A stretch of 8,991 bases of DNA from Methyloligella sp. (GCA_027058255.1 JALUTE010000397.1:1-8991); one strand, 5' to 3'. Counted from the first letter of the stretch, positions 1 through 6,282 are shown. Numbers and translations are program-made. The notes: generated by a model from the letters alone, not told the origin.

Positions 1-677
1 GTCCAAGGCAGGCGCTCGATCAGGCCGGTCTGCTCCCGCGTCTTGGCCCGAAGCGTCTCGACCTCGGCGCGCATCGCGATCTCGGATTCGAAGGCCGGTT
101 GATGCAGGCCGCGCCGGCCCCGCGCCTGATGCGCGGTGAGCGCGGCCTTGAGCCGCTGGATTTCCGCCTGCTGCTGCGCGTGGATGGCCTTCGCCTCGGC
201 GAGCGCCCTCTCCTGGGCATTGGCGGAGCGGCCGAGGCGCGCGATTTCCTCGTCCCGCGCCTCGAGCAATTGGCGCGCCTCGCGCAAGCGCGCCTCCACC
301 TTGGGCAGACGGTCGCTCAGCGTCTGCTCGAGCACGCGCCGCGCGTTCTGGTTCTCCTCGAGATCGGACTGAAGGCGGACCACCTCCTCCTGAAGGCGGC
401 CGATATTGGCGTCGCGCCGGTTGAGCTCGATGAGCTGGCGGGCGGCGTTCAGCTTGGCCTCGTCCACCGCCTTCTGGAGCTGATGCACCTTGATGGCGTA
501 CTGGGCTCGGAGCTGGTCGCGATCGGCGTTGATCTCCGCCTCGGTCAGCGGCAGGGCGTTGCGCAGGCGCTCGGTGGTGAGCTTGACCGCCCGCGCCCAG
601 AAGGCAGGTGCGATGAAGAGGGCGAGCAAGCTCGCAAGAAGGAAGCCCAAGACGACCAGCATGACCGACTGGATCAT
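1..677 (-). CDS. Membrane-anchored coiled-coil protein, partial (C-terminus beyond left edge)
   Basis: The minus strand is open from an ATG at 677 to the window edge (225 codons, no stop), so the 3' end is missing. The protein begins MIQSVMLVVLGFLLASLLAL; residues about 4-26 form one hydrophobic membrane helix. From about residue 40 the chain is rich in Glu, Arg, Gln, Leu and Ala with heptad-like spacing (for example RLQEEVVRLQSDLEENQ near residue 101), which indicates a long cytoplasmic coiled coil. I recognise the general type, an uncharacterised anchored coiled-coil protein common in Hyphomicrobiales, but know no proven function. The upstream Shine-Dalgarno is weak (an AGGGG about 10 bases before the ATG), and an in-frame ATG five codons later is an alternative start. 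The eipA-like gene lies 164 bases upstream on the same strand behind a hairpin, so separate transcription is likely. The reading frame is secure; the function is unknown. Confidence 0.82.
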   Translation of the reverse strand, partial: MIQSVMLVVLGFLLASLLALFIAPAFWARAVKLTTERLRNALPLTEAEINADRDQLRAQYAIKVHQLQKAVDEAKLNAARQLIELNRRDANIGRLQEEVVRLQSDLEENQNARRVLEQTLSDRLPKVEARLREARQLLEARDEEIARLGRSANAQERALAEAKAIHAQQQAEIQRLKAALTAHQARGRRGLHQPAFESEIAMRAEVETLRAKTREQTGLIERLPW

Positions 678-789
678 TGTTCCGGGCCCCTAGCCTTGAT
701 ATCTCGCCACCCGGCGATCTTCCATCTCGCGAAACCGCCGCGCGTTCGCGTCGGGCGTGTCCGCATTCGAGCGATACACGAAGACGGCC

Positions 790-811
790 GCCCGGAAAAG
801 GCTTTCCGGGC
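790..811 (-). terminator. Perfect 9-bp hairpin behind the eipA-like gene
   Basis: GCCCGGAAA (790-798) and TTTCCGGGC (803-811) are exact reverse complements around a 4-base loop. The hairpin starts about 30 bases past the eipA-like stop codon in the direction of transcription. No clear U-run follows on the minus strand, so this may be an imperfect terminator or an mRNA 3'-end stabiliser. Confidence 0.5.
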
Positions 812-841
812 AAACAGTGCGAGCCGCCCCGCGTCCGGGGC

Positions 842-1789
842 CTAGAACGGGTTCCATGTCGGCCGGCGCGTATATTTGAGATAGCCGACATTGGCGCCGA
901 GCCGCAGCCCGACCCCCGAGCGGATCGGCGCGAGCACGATGTCGTCGCGCTGCTGGAACGTGATGCCCACGCCGCCGACCACATAGGCCGAGCCGTCGAT
1001 GCCGCCGAAGCGTTGATAGATATCCGTCGGGCGCCTGAGATTGTACACCAGGATCATCGTCTTGCTTCCCTCGGCGCCGAAATCGAACCCGAGGGAGGGG
1101 CCCTGCCAGTAGACCTTGAGCTGGCCCGCATCCTTGGTGTAGAGGCGGCCCTCGCCATAGCGCAGGCCCGCAATATAGGCGCCGCCCGCCTCCTCGCCGA
1201 GGATATAGCCATTGGGCCGGCCGGCGCGCGAGAAGGCATATTCGATCACCTTGGCAAGGCCCGCCGATACGCTGCCGAAGAAGCGATGCCCGGCATCGCG
1301 AATCTCCTCGATGGTATAGGTGGCGTCCTGAGGTGTCTTCTCGTGGCGCTCCGCCTGGCGTGGGGGCGCATAGGGTTGGTAAGGTGGCGGCCCGCTGCGC
1401 CCGCCGGTCGGCGCCGGAGAGCGTGGTGGCGGCGCATAGGGGTCCGCCGGGTAGGGCTGGCGCCCATAGCGGGTCTCGGGCCGTGTGCGCGGCGCGCCAT
1501 AGGGGTTGTCTGCTATGGCCGCGCCGGCCCGCCCCGCGCTGCCATGGGGGGTGCTTCCATATGGGCGGGAGCCATAGCGCCCGCTGCCCTCACCATTCGA
1601 GGTGGTGCCATAGCCGCGGCCGTAAGGGTCGCCCGTGGCGCCGGGCGGCGGGCCGGAATCGGGCGTCACCACGCGTGGCCGCTCCGTGCTGCCCCAGGGC
1701 AGTGTCTCCTGGGCGGCCGTGCCGCCCGCATTCGCCAGCGCCATCGCCGCTGCGGCGAGGAGCATGGCGCGCATGTTCCATCTCGACAT
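842..1789 (-). CDS. eipA: EipA-like DUF1134 periplasmic envelope protein with long PYG-rich linker
   Basis: The 315-residue product starts with a signal peptide (MSRWNMR, then a hydrophobic Ala/Leu stretch to about residue 20, likely cleaved near TAA|QE at 26), so it should be exported to the periplasm. Residues about 30-150 are low complexity, rich in Pro, Tyr, Gly and Arg, with recurring PYG/PY units (DPYGRGYG, SRPYGS, NPYGAP, DPYAPPP). Residues about 155-315 match the DUF1134 fold: TIEEIRDAGHRFFG, then GLAKVIEYAFSRAGRPNGYI, GEEAGGAYIAGLRYGEG, and the glycine-rich GSAYVVGGVGITF near the end. The family is known from Brucella EipA, a small periplasmic beta-barrel protein needed for envelope integrity; its exact biochemical role is unsettled. 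The Brucella protein is about 200 residues, so the linker accounts for the extra length. ATG 1789 is chosen; in-frame TTG 1810 and ATG 1774 are alternatives, the last preceded by GAGATGGA. Family assignment is strong; the symbol is by homology. Confidence 0.85.
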   Translation of the reverse strand: MSRWNMRAMLLAAAAMALANAGGTAAQETLPWGSTERPRVVTPDSGPPPGATGDPYGRGYGTTSNGEGSGRYGSRPYGSTPHGSAGRAGAAIADNPYGAPRTRPETRYGRQPYPADPYAPPPRSPAPTGGRSGPPPYQPYAPPRQAERHEKTPQDATYTIEEIRDAGHRFFGSVSAGLAKVIEYAFSRAGRPNGYILGEEAGGAYIAGLRYGEGRLYTKDAGQLKVYWQGPSLGFDFGAEGSKTMILVYNLRRPTDIYQRFGGIDGSAYVVGGVGITFQQRDDIVLAPIRSGVGLRLGANVGYLKYTRRPTWNPF

Positions 1790-1880
1790 GGCTCGATCCG
1801 ATTCTCGCAACTGGGCCCCCTCGCGCCTGGCTCCCTGCGCCCTCCCAGCCGGGCGTGCAGCGAGACCATGGCTGATCCAG

Positions 1881-1888
1881 GATTAATC
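1881..1888. promoter_or_regulatory. AT-rich palindrome upstream of the eipA-like gene
   Basis: GATTAATC is its own reverse complement and is the only AT-rich palindrome in the GC-rich 216-base gap between cysQ and the eipA-like gene, about 90 bases upstream of the chosen start. A poor -35/-10 pair (TTCGTA, 17 bases, TTAATC on the minus strand) overlaps it. It contains a TTAA core, which is part of CtrA sites, but no full TTAA-N7-TTAA site is present. The rest of the gap shows nothing else I can support. Confidence 0.2.
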
Positions 1889-2005
1889 TTCGCGCCGAAC
1901 TGTTACGAAACTGTGGCCCTTTCGCCCGGGGGCGCCGGGCGGGCAAGGGCGCGATGGCGCCAAGGCGGCGAGAGATCGGCCGCGGGCGATGCGGTCATCG
2001 GGCGT

Positions 2006-2812
2006 TCATGACGCCGGCGCCCGGCCCCAGGCGACGAAGGGCGGATTGGCAAAGCCATCGGCCCGCTTGCCATAGATGAGCGGTGTCCCCGCCAGATCGA
2101 GCACCACGCCGCCCGCCGCCGAGAGCACGCCATGACCGGCCGCGGTGTCCCACTCCATGGTGCGCCCGAGCCGGGGATAGAGGTCGGCGGCCCCTTCGGC
2201 CAGAACGCAGAACTTGAGCGAGGAGCCGGCATGGGCGATGTGCGCGATGGAAAAGGCGGCAAGGTAGTCCTCTGTCGCCTCGTTCATGTGCGAGCGCGAG
2301 GCGACCACGGTGAGCGCCGAGAGGTCGGGCACACGGGTGCGGATGCGCTCGTGCGGCCACGAGGAGAGGGAGGGCGCGGCCGTGCCGGCCTCGAGCATGC
2401 CCCGCACGGCGCGGTCGGGCCCCAGGGTGACGTAGAGGCGCCCGCGTGCCGGCGTGTAGACCAGGCCGAACACGGGCCGCCCCCGCTCGATCAGCGCGAT
2501 GTTGACGGTGAACTCGTCGCGCCCTTCGATGAACTCGCGCGTTCCGTCCAGCGGGTCGACGAGGAAGAACCGCTCCCCCGTCTGCGGCACCTGGCCGGCG
2601 CTCACGGCCTCCTCGGCGATCACGGGAACATCCGGTGCAACGGCTCTCAGCCCCTCGACGATGACCGCCTCGGCCTCCCGGTCGGCCTGCGTCACGGGAC
2701 TTGCATCCGTTTTTTGCTCGACCGCGACCGCGCCGCCATAATGGCGCATGATCGCCTTGCCGGCCGCCAGCGCGACCGGCAGCAGCCGGTCGGCGAGCTC
2801 GTACTGGTTCAT
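2006..2812 (-). CDS. cysQ: 3'(2'),5'-bisphosphate nucleotidase CysQ
   Basis: This 268-residue inositol-monophosphatase-superfamily enzyme removes a phosphate from 3'-phosphoadenosine 5'-phosphate, the by-product of PAPS-dependent sulfate reduction and sulfotransfer, giving AMP. The metal-site motifs are intact: VIAEEAVSAG with the Glu pair at 67-68, the DPLDGTREF motif with D86, D89, G90 and T91, and WDTAAGHGVLSAAGG with D222. The CysQ-type segment EFIEGRDEFTVNIALIERG follows the DPLDGT motif, which favours CysQ over a plain inositol monophosphatase. The start is ATG 2812, where the family usually begins (MNQYELADRL); GGGGGAGG lies just upstream. The frame stays open to 2908, but that extension is Arg-rich and unlike the family. 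cysQ is divergent from chpT. Classification is firm; substrate preference among PAP, PAPS and inositol phosphates is inferred. Confidence 0.93.
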   Translation of the reverse strand: MNQYELADRLLPVALAAGKAIMRHYGGAVAVEQKTDASPVTQADREAEAVIVEGLRAVAPDVPVIAEEAVSAGQVPQTGERFFLVDPLDGTREFIEGRDEFTVNIALIERGRPVFGLVYTPARGRLYVTLGPDRAVRGMLEAGTAAPSLSSWPHERIRTRVPDLSALTVVASRSHMNEATEDYLAAFSIAHIAHAGSSLKFCVLAEGAADLYPRLGRTMEWDTAAGHGVLSAAGGVVLDLAGTPLIYGKRADGFANPPFVAWGRAPAS

Positions 2813-3040
2813 GGGCCTCCCCCGAATGGCGCGAATCGCCCGCTCGGTCCGCCTCTTCGCGCCCGAGCGGCGGGCGGCACTTTTGCACAATATTAAAACA
2901 TTCGCCACACCAAGGACTTGTCGATTGTCATTCGGGTTTGCTTGGCACCCGCCCTGGCCCCGTGTAAGTCAATGAAGGCGGCGGTGCGGGCGGCAAGGTC
3001 GGGAGCGGTGCACCTTCGCCCGCGGCTGAGGAGGGACGTC
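2813..3040. promoter_or_regulatory. Divergent intergenic region between cysQ and chpT
   Basis: These 228 bases must hold the starts of transcription for both divergent genes. The one AT-rich patch (2881-2903, containing CAATATTAAAACATT) is the likeliest place for -10 elements, but I cannot pick a convincing -35/-10 pair for either strand. A GAGGAGGG Shine-Dalgarno for chpT ends five bases before its ATG. Confidence 0.35.
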
Positions 3041-3757
3041 ATGTCGAAAGAGAACGAGCCCAGCGATCTCGAGCTGGCGGCGCTGATCTCCAGCAAGATC
3101 TGTCACGACGTGATCGGTGGCGTCGGTGCCATCGTCAACGGGTTCGAGATGCTCGACGAGGAGGAGGACCCGGACTCCCAGGCCTATGCGCTGGACGTCA
3201 TCCGCAGCTTCACCAACCAGGTCTCGGCCAAGCTCCAATTCGCGCGTTTTGCCTTCGGCGCCTCGGGCTCGGCCGGTGCGGCCATCGAGCTCGCCACGGC
3301 CGAGCAGATTGCCCGCGGCTTCGTCGAGCTCGGCAAGCAGAGGCTGGTGTGGAAGGCCCCGAGCGGCGCCATGGCCAAGGACAAGGTCAAGCTGCTTCTG
3401 AACATGATCGCCAGCGCCATCACGGCCCTGCCCCATGGCGGCGAGATCATCGTCACCGTCACCGGCACGCCGGCAGCGCCCGGCCTCGAGGTTCTGTGCC
3501 GGGGGCGCGGCGCCCGCCCGCCCATGCATCTGGGCGAGCTCCTCGCAGGCGGTCCCGGGGCGCTCGACATCGACGTCTTTTCCATCCAGCCCTACTATAT
3601 GTGCCGCCTTGCGGCGCTCTCCGGCATGGCCCTCGACCTCTCCCGCCATGGCGAGGATATCGTGCTCGCCGCGCGGCCTGCCGCACTGAGGCCGGCGGCA
3701 CCCGGCTATGCACCTGTTGAAGCGCCCAGGCCCACGCCCCGGTTCAGCCAATCTTAA
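3041..3757 (+). CDS. chpT: Histidine phosphotransferase ChpT
   Basis: In alphaproteobacteria ChpT takes phosphate from the hybrid kinase CckA and passes it to the receiver domains of CtrA and CpdR, controlling the cell cycle. This 238-residue protein has the family layout. The helical dimerisation/phosphotransfer domain (about 1-85) carries the phospho-acceptor H22 in SSKICHDVIGGVGAIVNG, followed by the second helix VSAKLQFARFAFGAS. A degenerate kinase-like C-terminal domain follows (about 90-215, with LLLNMIASAITALPHGGEI and AALSGMALDLSRHG) and lacks ATP-binding N and G boxes, as in known ChpT. A Pro-rich tail of about 25 residues closes it. ATG 3041 is chosen because GAGGAGGG sits five bases upstream; the frame is open further upstream, but that part does not resemble the family. 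A response regulator follows 90 bases downstream on the same strand. Identification is strong from the CHD motif and domain order; the partners are inferred from the family. Confidence 0.92.
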   Translation: MSKENEPSDLELAALISSKICHDVIGGVGAIVNGFEMLDEEEDPDSQAYALDVIRSFTNQVSAKLQFARFAFGASGSAGAAIELATAEQIARGFVELGKQRLVWKAPSGAMAKDKVKLLLNMIASAITALPHGGEIIVTVTGTPAAPGLEVLCRGRGARPPMHLGELLAGGPGALDIDVFSIQPYYMCRLAALSGMALDLSRHGEDIVLAARPAALRPAAPGYAPVEAPRPTPRFSQS

Positions 3758-3794
3758 CCTGTTTTCGCCACTTTCTGCCCGCAGGGCCGCTGCC

Positions 3795-3819
3795 CGGGCG
3801 CCGCGAGGGGCGGCGCTCG
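3795..3819 (+). other. Hairpin in the leader of the response-regulator gene
   Basis: GCGCCGC (3798-3804) pairs exactly with GCGGCGC (3810-3816) around a 5-base loop. The stem extends to ten pairs with one G-T pair (3795-3797 with 3817-3819). It ends 14 bases before the Shine-Dalgarno. There is no U-run, so it is not a standard terminator; it could separate chpT from the regulator by RNA processing, or be chance in GC-rich sequence. Confidence 0.35.
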
Positions 3820-3847
3820 CACCGTCGCGATGCGGGAGGATGAACCG

Positions 3848-4213
3848 GTGAAGCACTGCCTGGTGGTCGATGATTCCGACGTGATCCGCAAGGTTGCCAA
3901 GCGGATCCTCGAAGATCTCTATTTCACGAGCACCGAGGCGGAGAATGGCCAGGAAGCGCTGGAGCGCTGCCGCCGCGCCATGCCCGATGTCATCCTGGTC
4001 GATTGGCACATGCCGGTCATGAGCGGCATCGACTTCGTCAAGGCGCTGCGCGCCTCGCCCCAGGGCCGCGAGCCGGTGGTTCTCTACTGCACCACGGAGA
4101 ACGATCCAGACGACATCATGCGCGCCGTCGAGACCGGTGCGGATGATTACATTCTCAAGCCCTTCGACCGCGAGTCGATCGCGGAAAAGCTGAAGGACAA
4201 CGGCGTCATATAG
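3848..4213 (+). CDS. Stand-alone receiver-domain response regulator (CheY/DivK-like)
   Basis: The 121-residue product is a single receiver domain with no output domain. All phosphorylation-site residues are present: acidic pair D8-D9 in CLVVDDSD, phospho-acceptor D52 in ILVDWHMPVMSG, switch Thr at 82 in CTTEND, and K104 in YILKPFD. The start is GTG 3848 because GGGAGGA (3834-3840) is seven bases upstream and family members begin MKHCLVVDDS; ATG 3830 is in frame but would place this Shine-Dalgarno inside the gene. The position directly after chpT suggests a shared phosphorelay. It differs from the typical CpdR, which starts ILLAEDD, so CpdR is not asserted. The protein probably acts by binding a kinase, a motor or an adaptor rather than DNA. 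The receiver fold is certain; the partner is inferred. Confidence 0.93.
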   Translation: MKHCLVVDDSDVIRKVAKRILEDLYFTSTEAENGQEALERCRRAMPDVILVDWHMPVMSGIDFVKALRASPQGREPVVLYCTTENDPDDIMRAVETGADDYILKPFDRESIAEKLKDNGVI

Positions 4214-4252
4214 AGAGCATTTTGAGAGCATCTCGAGGCGCGCCGGCTCTCT
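4213..4252 (+). repeat. Short direct and inverted repeat after the response regulator
   Basis: GAGAGCAT occurs twice (4213-4220 and 4224-4231) with an 11-base period, starting at the last base of the stop codon. AGAGAGC (4212-4218) is also the exact reverse complement of GCTCTCT (4246-4252), and the second copy can pair with the same arm across a 16-base loop. The arrangement could be a weak terminator, with a T5 run at 4268 too far away to help, or a remnant of the AGAGCATTTT-type intergenic elements known in Rhizobiales. The rest of the gap to 4382 shows nothing clear. Confidence 0.35.
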
Positions 4253-4397
4253 CCCCAACCCCCTCCATTTTTCACAACAAGGCGTTCACACGCGGTTCAG
4301 CTCGCCCAAGCGAGACTTTCCGTGTCGATGCGCGCTGTCGGCGTGTCGGCCAGGGTCGAGCCGCCGGGCCATGATTCGAACTGGAGGGTATGACGCC

Positions 4398-4919
4398 ATG
4401 AAACGCTTCTTCTTCCTGCCCGCCTTGGGCTTCATCCTCGGCATTGCCGGGCTCTCCGCCACAGCGTCGGCCGCGCCGGCGACAGGGCTTCTCGATGCCG
4501 TGGACACCCAGAACCTCGCCGGTGGCCTTCCGGTCATCAAGGTGCATGGCTGTCATCGGCGCACGCGCTGGGGGCCGGGGCGCGGCTGGTGGCACCGCCA
4601 TGTGGGCCGGTTCTGCGATCCCGTGCGCACGCGCCCGCCCCGCAGTGTGCGTGATCCCTATTTCGCCCCGCGCCCGCCTCACCGTCCGCGCTGGCAGGCC
4701 CGAAACTATCGCCGCTATCTGCGTTTCCTCGCCCGCTATGACGTCTCGCCGAGGGACTATCCCTATCGGCCCTATATCGACTATCGCTACTACAAGCCGC
4801 GCTATCGCTGGGGCTATGGCCGCCCGCGTCCCCGCAATTGCGTGAAGGACTGGCATTGCGTGAAGCGCGGCCCCTTCGGCCTGAGGAAGAAGTGCTTCTG
4901 GCGCCAGATCTGCTCGTAG
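4398..4919 (+). CDS. Secreted basic Tyr/Pro/Cys-rich protein, function unknown
   Basis: I do not recognise this 173-residue protein. Residues 1-25 form a classical Sec signal peptide (MKRFFF, hydrophobic core PALGFILGIAGLS, cleavage likely at ASA|AP). The mature part is very basic and rich in Arg, Tyr, Trp and Pro, with a tyrosine-dense middle (YPYRPYIDYRYYKPRYRWGY, residues 121-140). It has exactly six cysteines, at 52, 73, 148, 154, 166 and 172, none in the signal peptide, consistent with three disulfides in the periplasm or outside the cell. The first lies in VHGCHRR and four cluster in the C-terminal 26 residues. ATG 4398 has GGAGGG nine bases upstream; an in-frame ATG at 4371 lacks one. 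The gene ends before a strong terminator. The basic, aromatic composition would fit binding to peptidoglycan, polysaccharide or nucleic acid, but that is speculation. Confidence 0.85.
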   Translation: MKRFFFLPALGFILGIAGLSATASAAPATGLLDAVDTQNLAGGLPVIKVHGCHRRTRWGPGRGWWHRHVGRFCDPVRTRPPRSVRDPYFAPRPPHRPRWQARNYRRYLRFLARYDVSPRDYPYRPYIDYRYYKPRYRWGYGRPRPRNCVKDWHCVKRGPFGLRKKCFWRQICS

Positions 4920-4966
4920 CGCGCCTGCAATAGGGCGCCGGGCAACGAAGCGCCTCGCCTCCCGAG

Positions 4967-5000
4967 GCCCGCCCTCGCATGTCTGCGGGGGCGGGCTTTT
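4967..5000 (+). terminator. Strong intrinsic terminator after the secreted-protein gene
   Basis: GCCCGCCC (4967-4974) pairs with GGGCGGGC (4989-4996). The stem continues through a T-G pair and CGCA/TGCG to a TGTC loop, giving 13 consecutive pairs. TTTT (4997-5000) follows directly. It lies 47 bases past the stop codon and is the clearest terminator in the window. Confidence 0.9.
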
Positions 5001-5025
5001 CTCGAGGCCCTGTGGCCGGGTGAGC

Positions 5026-5061
5026 CTGTCATCGCGCGCCGATCTCGCCTATAGTCCAGTC
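5026..5061 (+). promoter_or_regulatory. Promoter of the GNAT gene, probable leaderless start
   Basis: CTGTCA (5026-5031) and TATAGT (5050-5055) are separated by 18 bases and match the sigma-70 -35 and -10 hexamers at 4/6 and 5/6. The -10 ends six bases before the ATG at 5062, so transcription should begin at or next to the start codon, leaving no room for a Shine-Dalgarno. A promoter is required here because a strong terminator ends at 5000. Confidence 0.6.
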
Positions 5062-5565
5062 ATGACCGACGATTTCGTCCAGATACGCGAGGGCCGGTCG
5101 GAGGATGCGCCGCGTCTTGCGACGCTCTTTCGCCAGTCCTGGGAGCTGACCTATCGCGGCATCATTCCCCATGCCCATCTCGAATGCATGATCTCGCGCC
5201 GGGGCACCGAGTGGTGGACCTCGAGCCTGGCGGCACCGGAGCCGCCTCTGGTGCTGGATGCCGGGGGCGTCATCGCCGGCTATGCCACATGCGGCATGGC
5301 GCGCCTTCCGGGGCCCTATCGTGGCGAGATTTACGAGCTCTATCTGGAGCCCGTCTATCAGGGGCTCGGCTTTGGCGAGCGGCTGTTCGAGGCGGCGCGC
5401 TATCGGCTGGACATGCGCCGGCTGCGGGGGCTCATCGTCTGGGCTCTCGAGGAGAACGAGGCGGCGCGGCGCTTCTACCTGCGCCGGGGCGGCCGTCCCG
5501 TTGCCCGCGCGGTCGAGCGCTTCGGCCATGCGCGGGTGCCGAAGGTCGCCTTCGGCTGGGAGTAG
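5062..5565 (+). CDS. GNAT-family N-acetyltransferase
   Basis: The 167-residue protein has the GNAT fold in one domain. The acetyl-CoA-binding motif A is YLEPVYQGLGFGERLFEAA (residues 94-112), with the Q/R-x-x-G-x-G/A pyrophosphate loop at Q100, G103 and G105. The conserved late segment ENEAARRFYLRRGGRP (131-146) contains the N and Y that usually lie near CoA. The N-terminal half (IREGRSEDAPRLATLFRQSWELTYRGIIP) resembles amino-acid or peptide acetyltransferases of this superfamily. The acceptor cannot be told from sequence; small-molecule or protein N-acetylation are both possible. ATG 5062 is preferred over the in-frame GTG at 5020, because that longer frame would run through the likely -10 box. 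The gene appears to be monocistronic, between a terminator and a downstream hairpin. Confidence 0.9.
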   Translation: MTDDFVQIREGRSEDAPRLATLFRQSWELTYRGIIPHAHLECMISRRGTEWWTSSLAAPEPPLVLDAGGVIAGYATCGMARLPGPYRGEIYELYLEPVYQGLGFGERLFEAARYRLDMRRLRGLIVWALEENEAARRFYLRRGGRPVARAVERFGHARVPKVAFGWE

Positions 5566-5576
5566 GTGCCTTGCGG

Positions 5577-5612
5577 CCGCGCCGCGCATGCCATGCGGCG
5601 CGGTGTCCCTTT
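5577..5612 (+). terminator. Probable terminator after the GNAT gene
   Basis: CCGCGCCGC (5577-5585) is the exact reverse complement of GCGGCGCGG (5595-5603), with a 9-base loop, 12 bases past the stop codon. The tail is GTCCCTTT, so the U-run is short. The stem is strong, so termination is likely but not certain. Confidence 0.6.
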
Positions 5613-5667
5613 CACCATCTTGCCCAAGAGCCCGCGCTTGCGCGACCGCCATGCGCGCATCGCCCCA

Positions 5668-5694
5668 TTGCGGTGACGCGCCGGCGCGCATAGA
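5668..5694 (+). promoter_or_regulatory. Possible promoter of ppa-dapB
   Basis: TTGCGG (5668-5673) and CATAGA (5689-5694) lie 15 bases apart, or 16 if ATAGAA is taken as the -10. The hexamers are imperfect and the spacing short, so this is the best candidate in the gap rather than a firm call. Confidence 0.3.
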
Positions 5695-5742
5695 AGGGGC
5701 CGGACGAATCCCTCTTGGAGCACGGATTGGAAAGGGCAGGAC

Positions 5743-6282
5743 ATGAGGATTGATGCCGTCCCGATCGGGAGCAATCCGCCGCACGACATCAATGTGGTGG
5801 TCGAGGTGCCCATCGGCGGCGAGCCGGTGAAGTACGAGATGGACAAGGATTCGGGCACCATGGTCGTGGATCGGATCCTCTACACCTCCATGCGCTATCC
5901 GGGCAATTACGGGTTCGTGCCCCACACCCTGTGCGGCGACGGCGACCCCATCGACGTGCTGATCGCCAACCAGGTGCCCATCGTCCCCGGCGCGATCATC
6001 AATTGCCGGCCCGTGGGCGTGCTGTTCATGCGCGATGAGAAGGGCGAGGACGAGAAGGTGATCGCCGTGCCGTCCGAGACGGTGTCGGCCATGTTCAACA
6101 CGGTGGGCAATTTCCGGGACCTGCCGGAGATCCTGCGCCGTCAGATCGCGCATTTCTTCCAGCGTTACAAGGATCTGGAAGACGGGAAATGGGTCGAGAT
6201 CGAGCGCTGGGGCGACGAGGTGGAGGCCCGCGAGCTGATCGTTCAGGCGATCGAGCGGGCGAAGGCGGAACAAGCGGCATGA
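5743..6282 (+). CDS. ppa: Inorganic pyrophosphatase, soluble family I
   Basis: The cytoplasmic Mg-dependent enzyme splits pyrophosphate into two phosphates and so drives nucleotide, amino-acid-activation and biosynthetic reactions forward. The 179-residue length is typical of the bacterial family I enzyme. The signature DGDPIDV (residues 66-72) gives the metal-binding Asp triad D66, D68, D71. Other active-site residues line up with the E. coli enzyme at plus one: E21, K30, R44, Y56, D98, D103, Y142 and K143. ATG 5743 (MRIDAVPIG) has a purine-rich GGAAAGGGCAGGA just upstream. The stop codon overlaps the dapB start in ATGA, so the two are probably co-transcribed and translationally coupled. Nothing is missing or odd in the active site. 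Confidence 0.97.
   Translation: MRIDAVPIGSNPPHDINVVVEVPIGGEPVKYEMDKDSGTMVVDRILYTSMRYPGNYGFVPHTLCGDGDPIDVLIANQVPIVPGAIINCRPVGVLFMRDEKGEDEKVIAVPSETVSAMFNTVGNFRDLPEILRRQIAHFFQRYKDLEDGKWVEIERWGDEVEARELIVQAIERAKAEQAA

Noticed and set aside
99..845. Long plus-strand open frame opposite the coiled-coil gene
   Set aside because: It is antisense to a membrane/coiled-coil gene with coherent composition, has no family resemblance, and is expected from GC3-biased codons in the opposite strand.
1590..1946. Additional minus-strand open frame across the eipA-like N-terminus
   Set aside because: It overlaps the signal-peptide-coding region of the recognised gene in another frame and has no start signal or domain.
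2940..2960. TTGGCACCCG upstream of chpT as a sigma-54 promoter
   Set aside because: The -24-like TGGCAC is present, but no TTGC stands at the -12 spacing.
3754..3759. TTAACC at the chpT stop codon as a CtrA site controlling the response regulator
   Set aside because: Only one half-site is present; the second TTAA at seven-base spacing is missing.
2969..4258. 429-codon minus-strand open frame opposite chpT and the response regulator
   Set aside because: It covers two clearly recognised genes on the other strand; its His/Arg/Gly-rich translation is typical of antisense shadow in high-GC DNA.
5029..6273. 414-codon minus-strand open frame opposite the GNAT gene and ppa
   Set aside because: It spans two real genes and a terminator on the other strand, with no recognisable domain.
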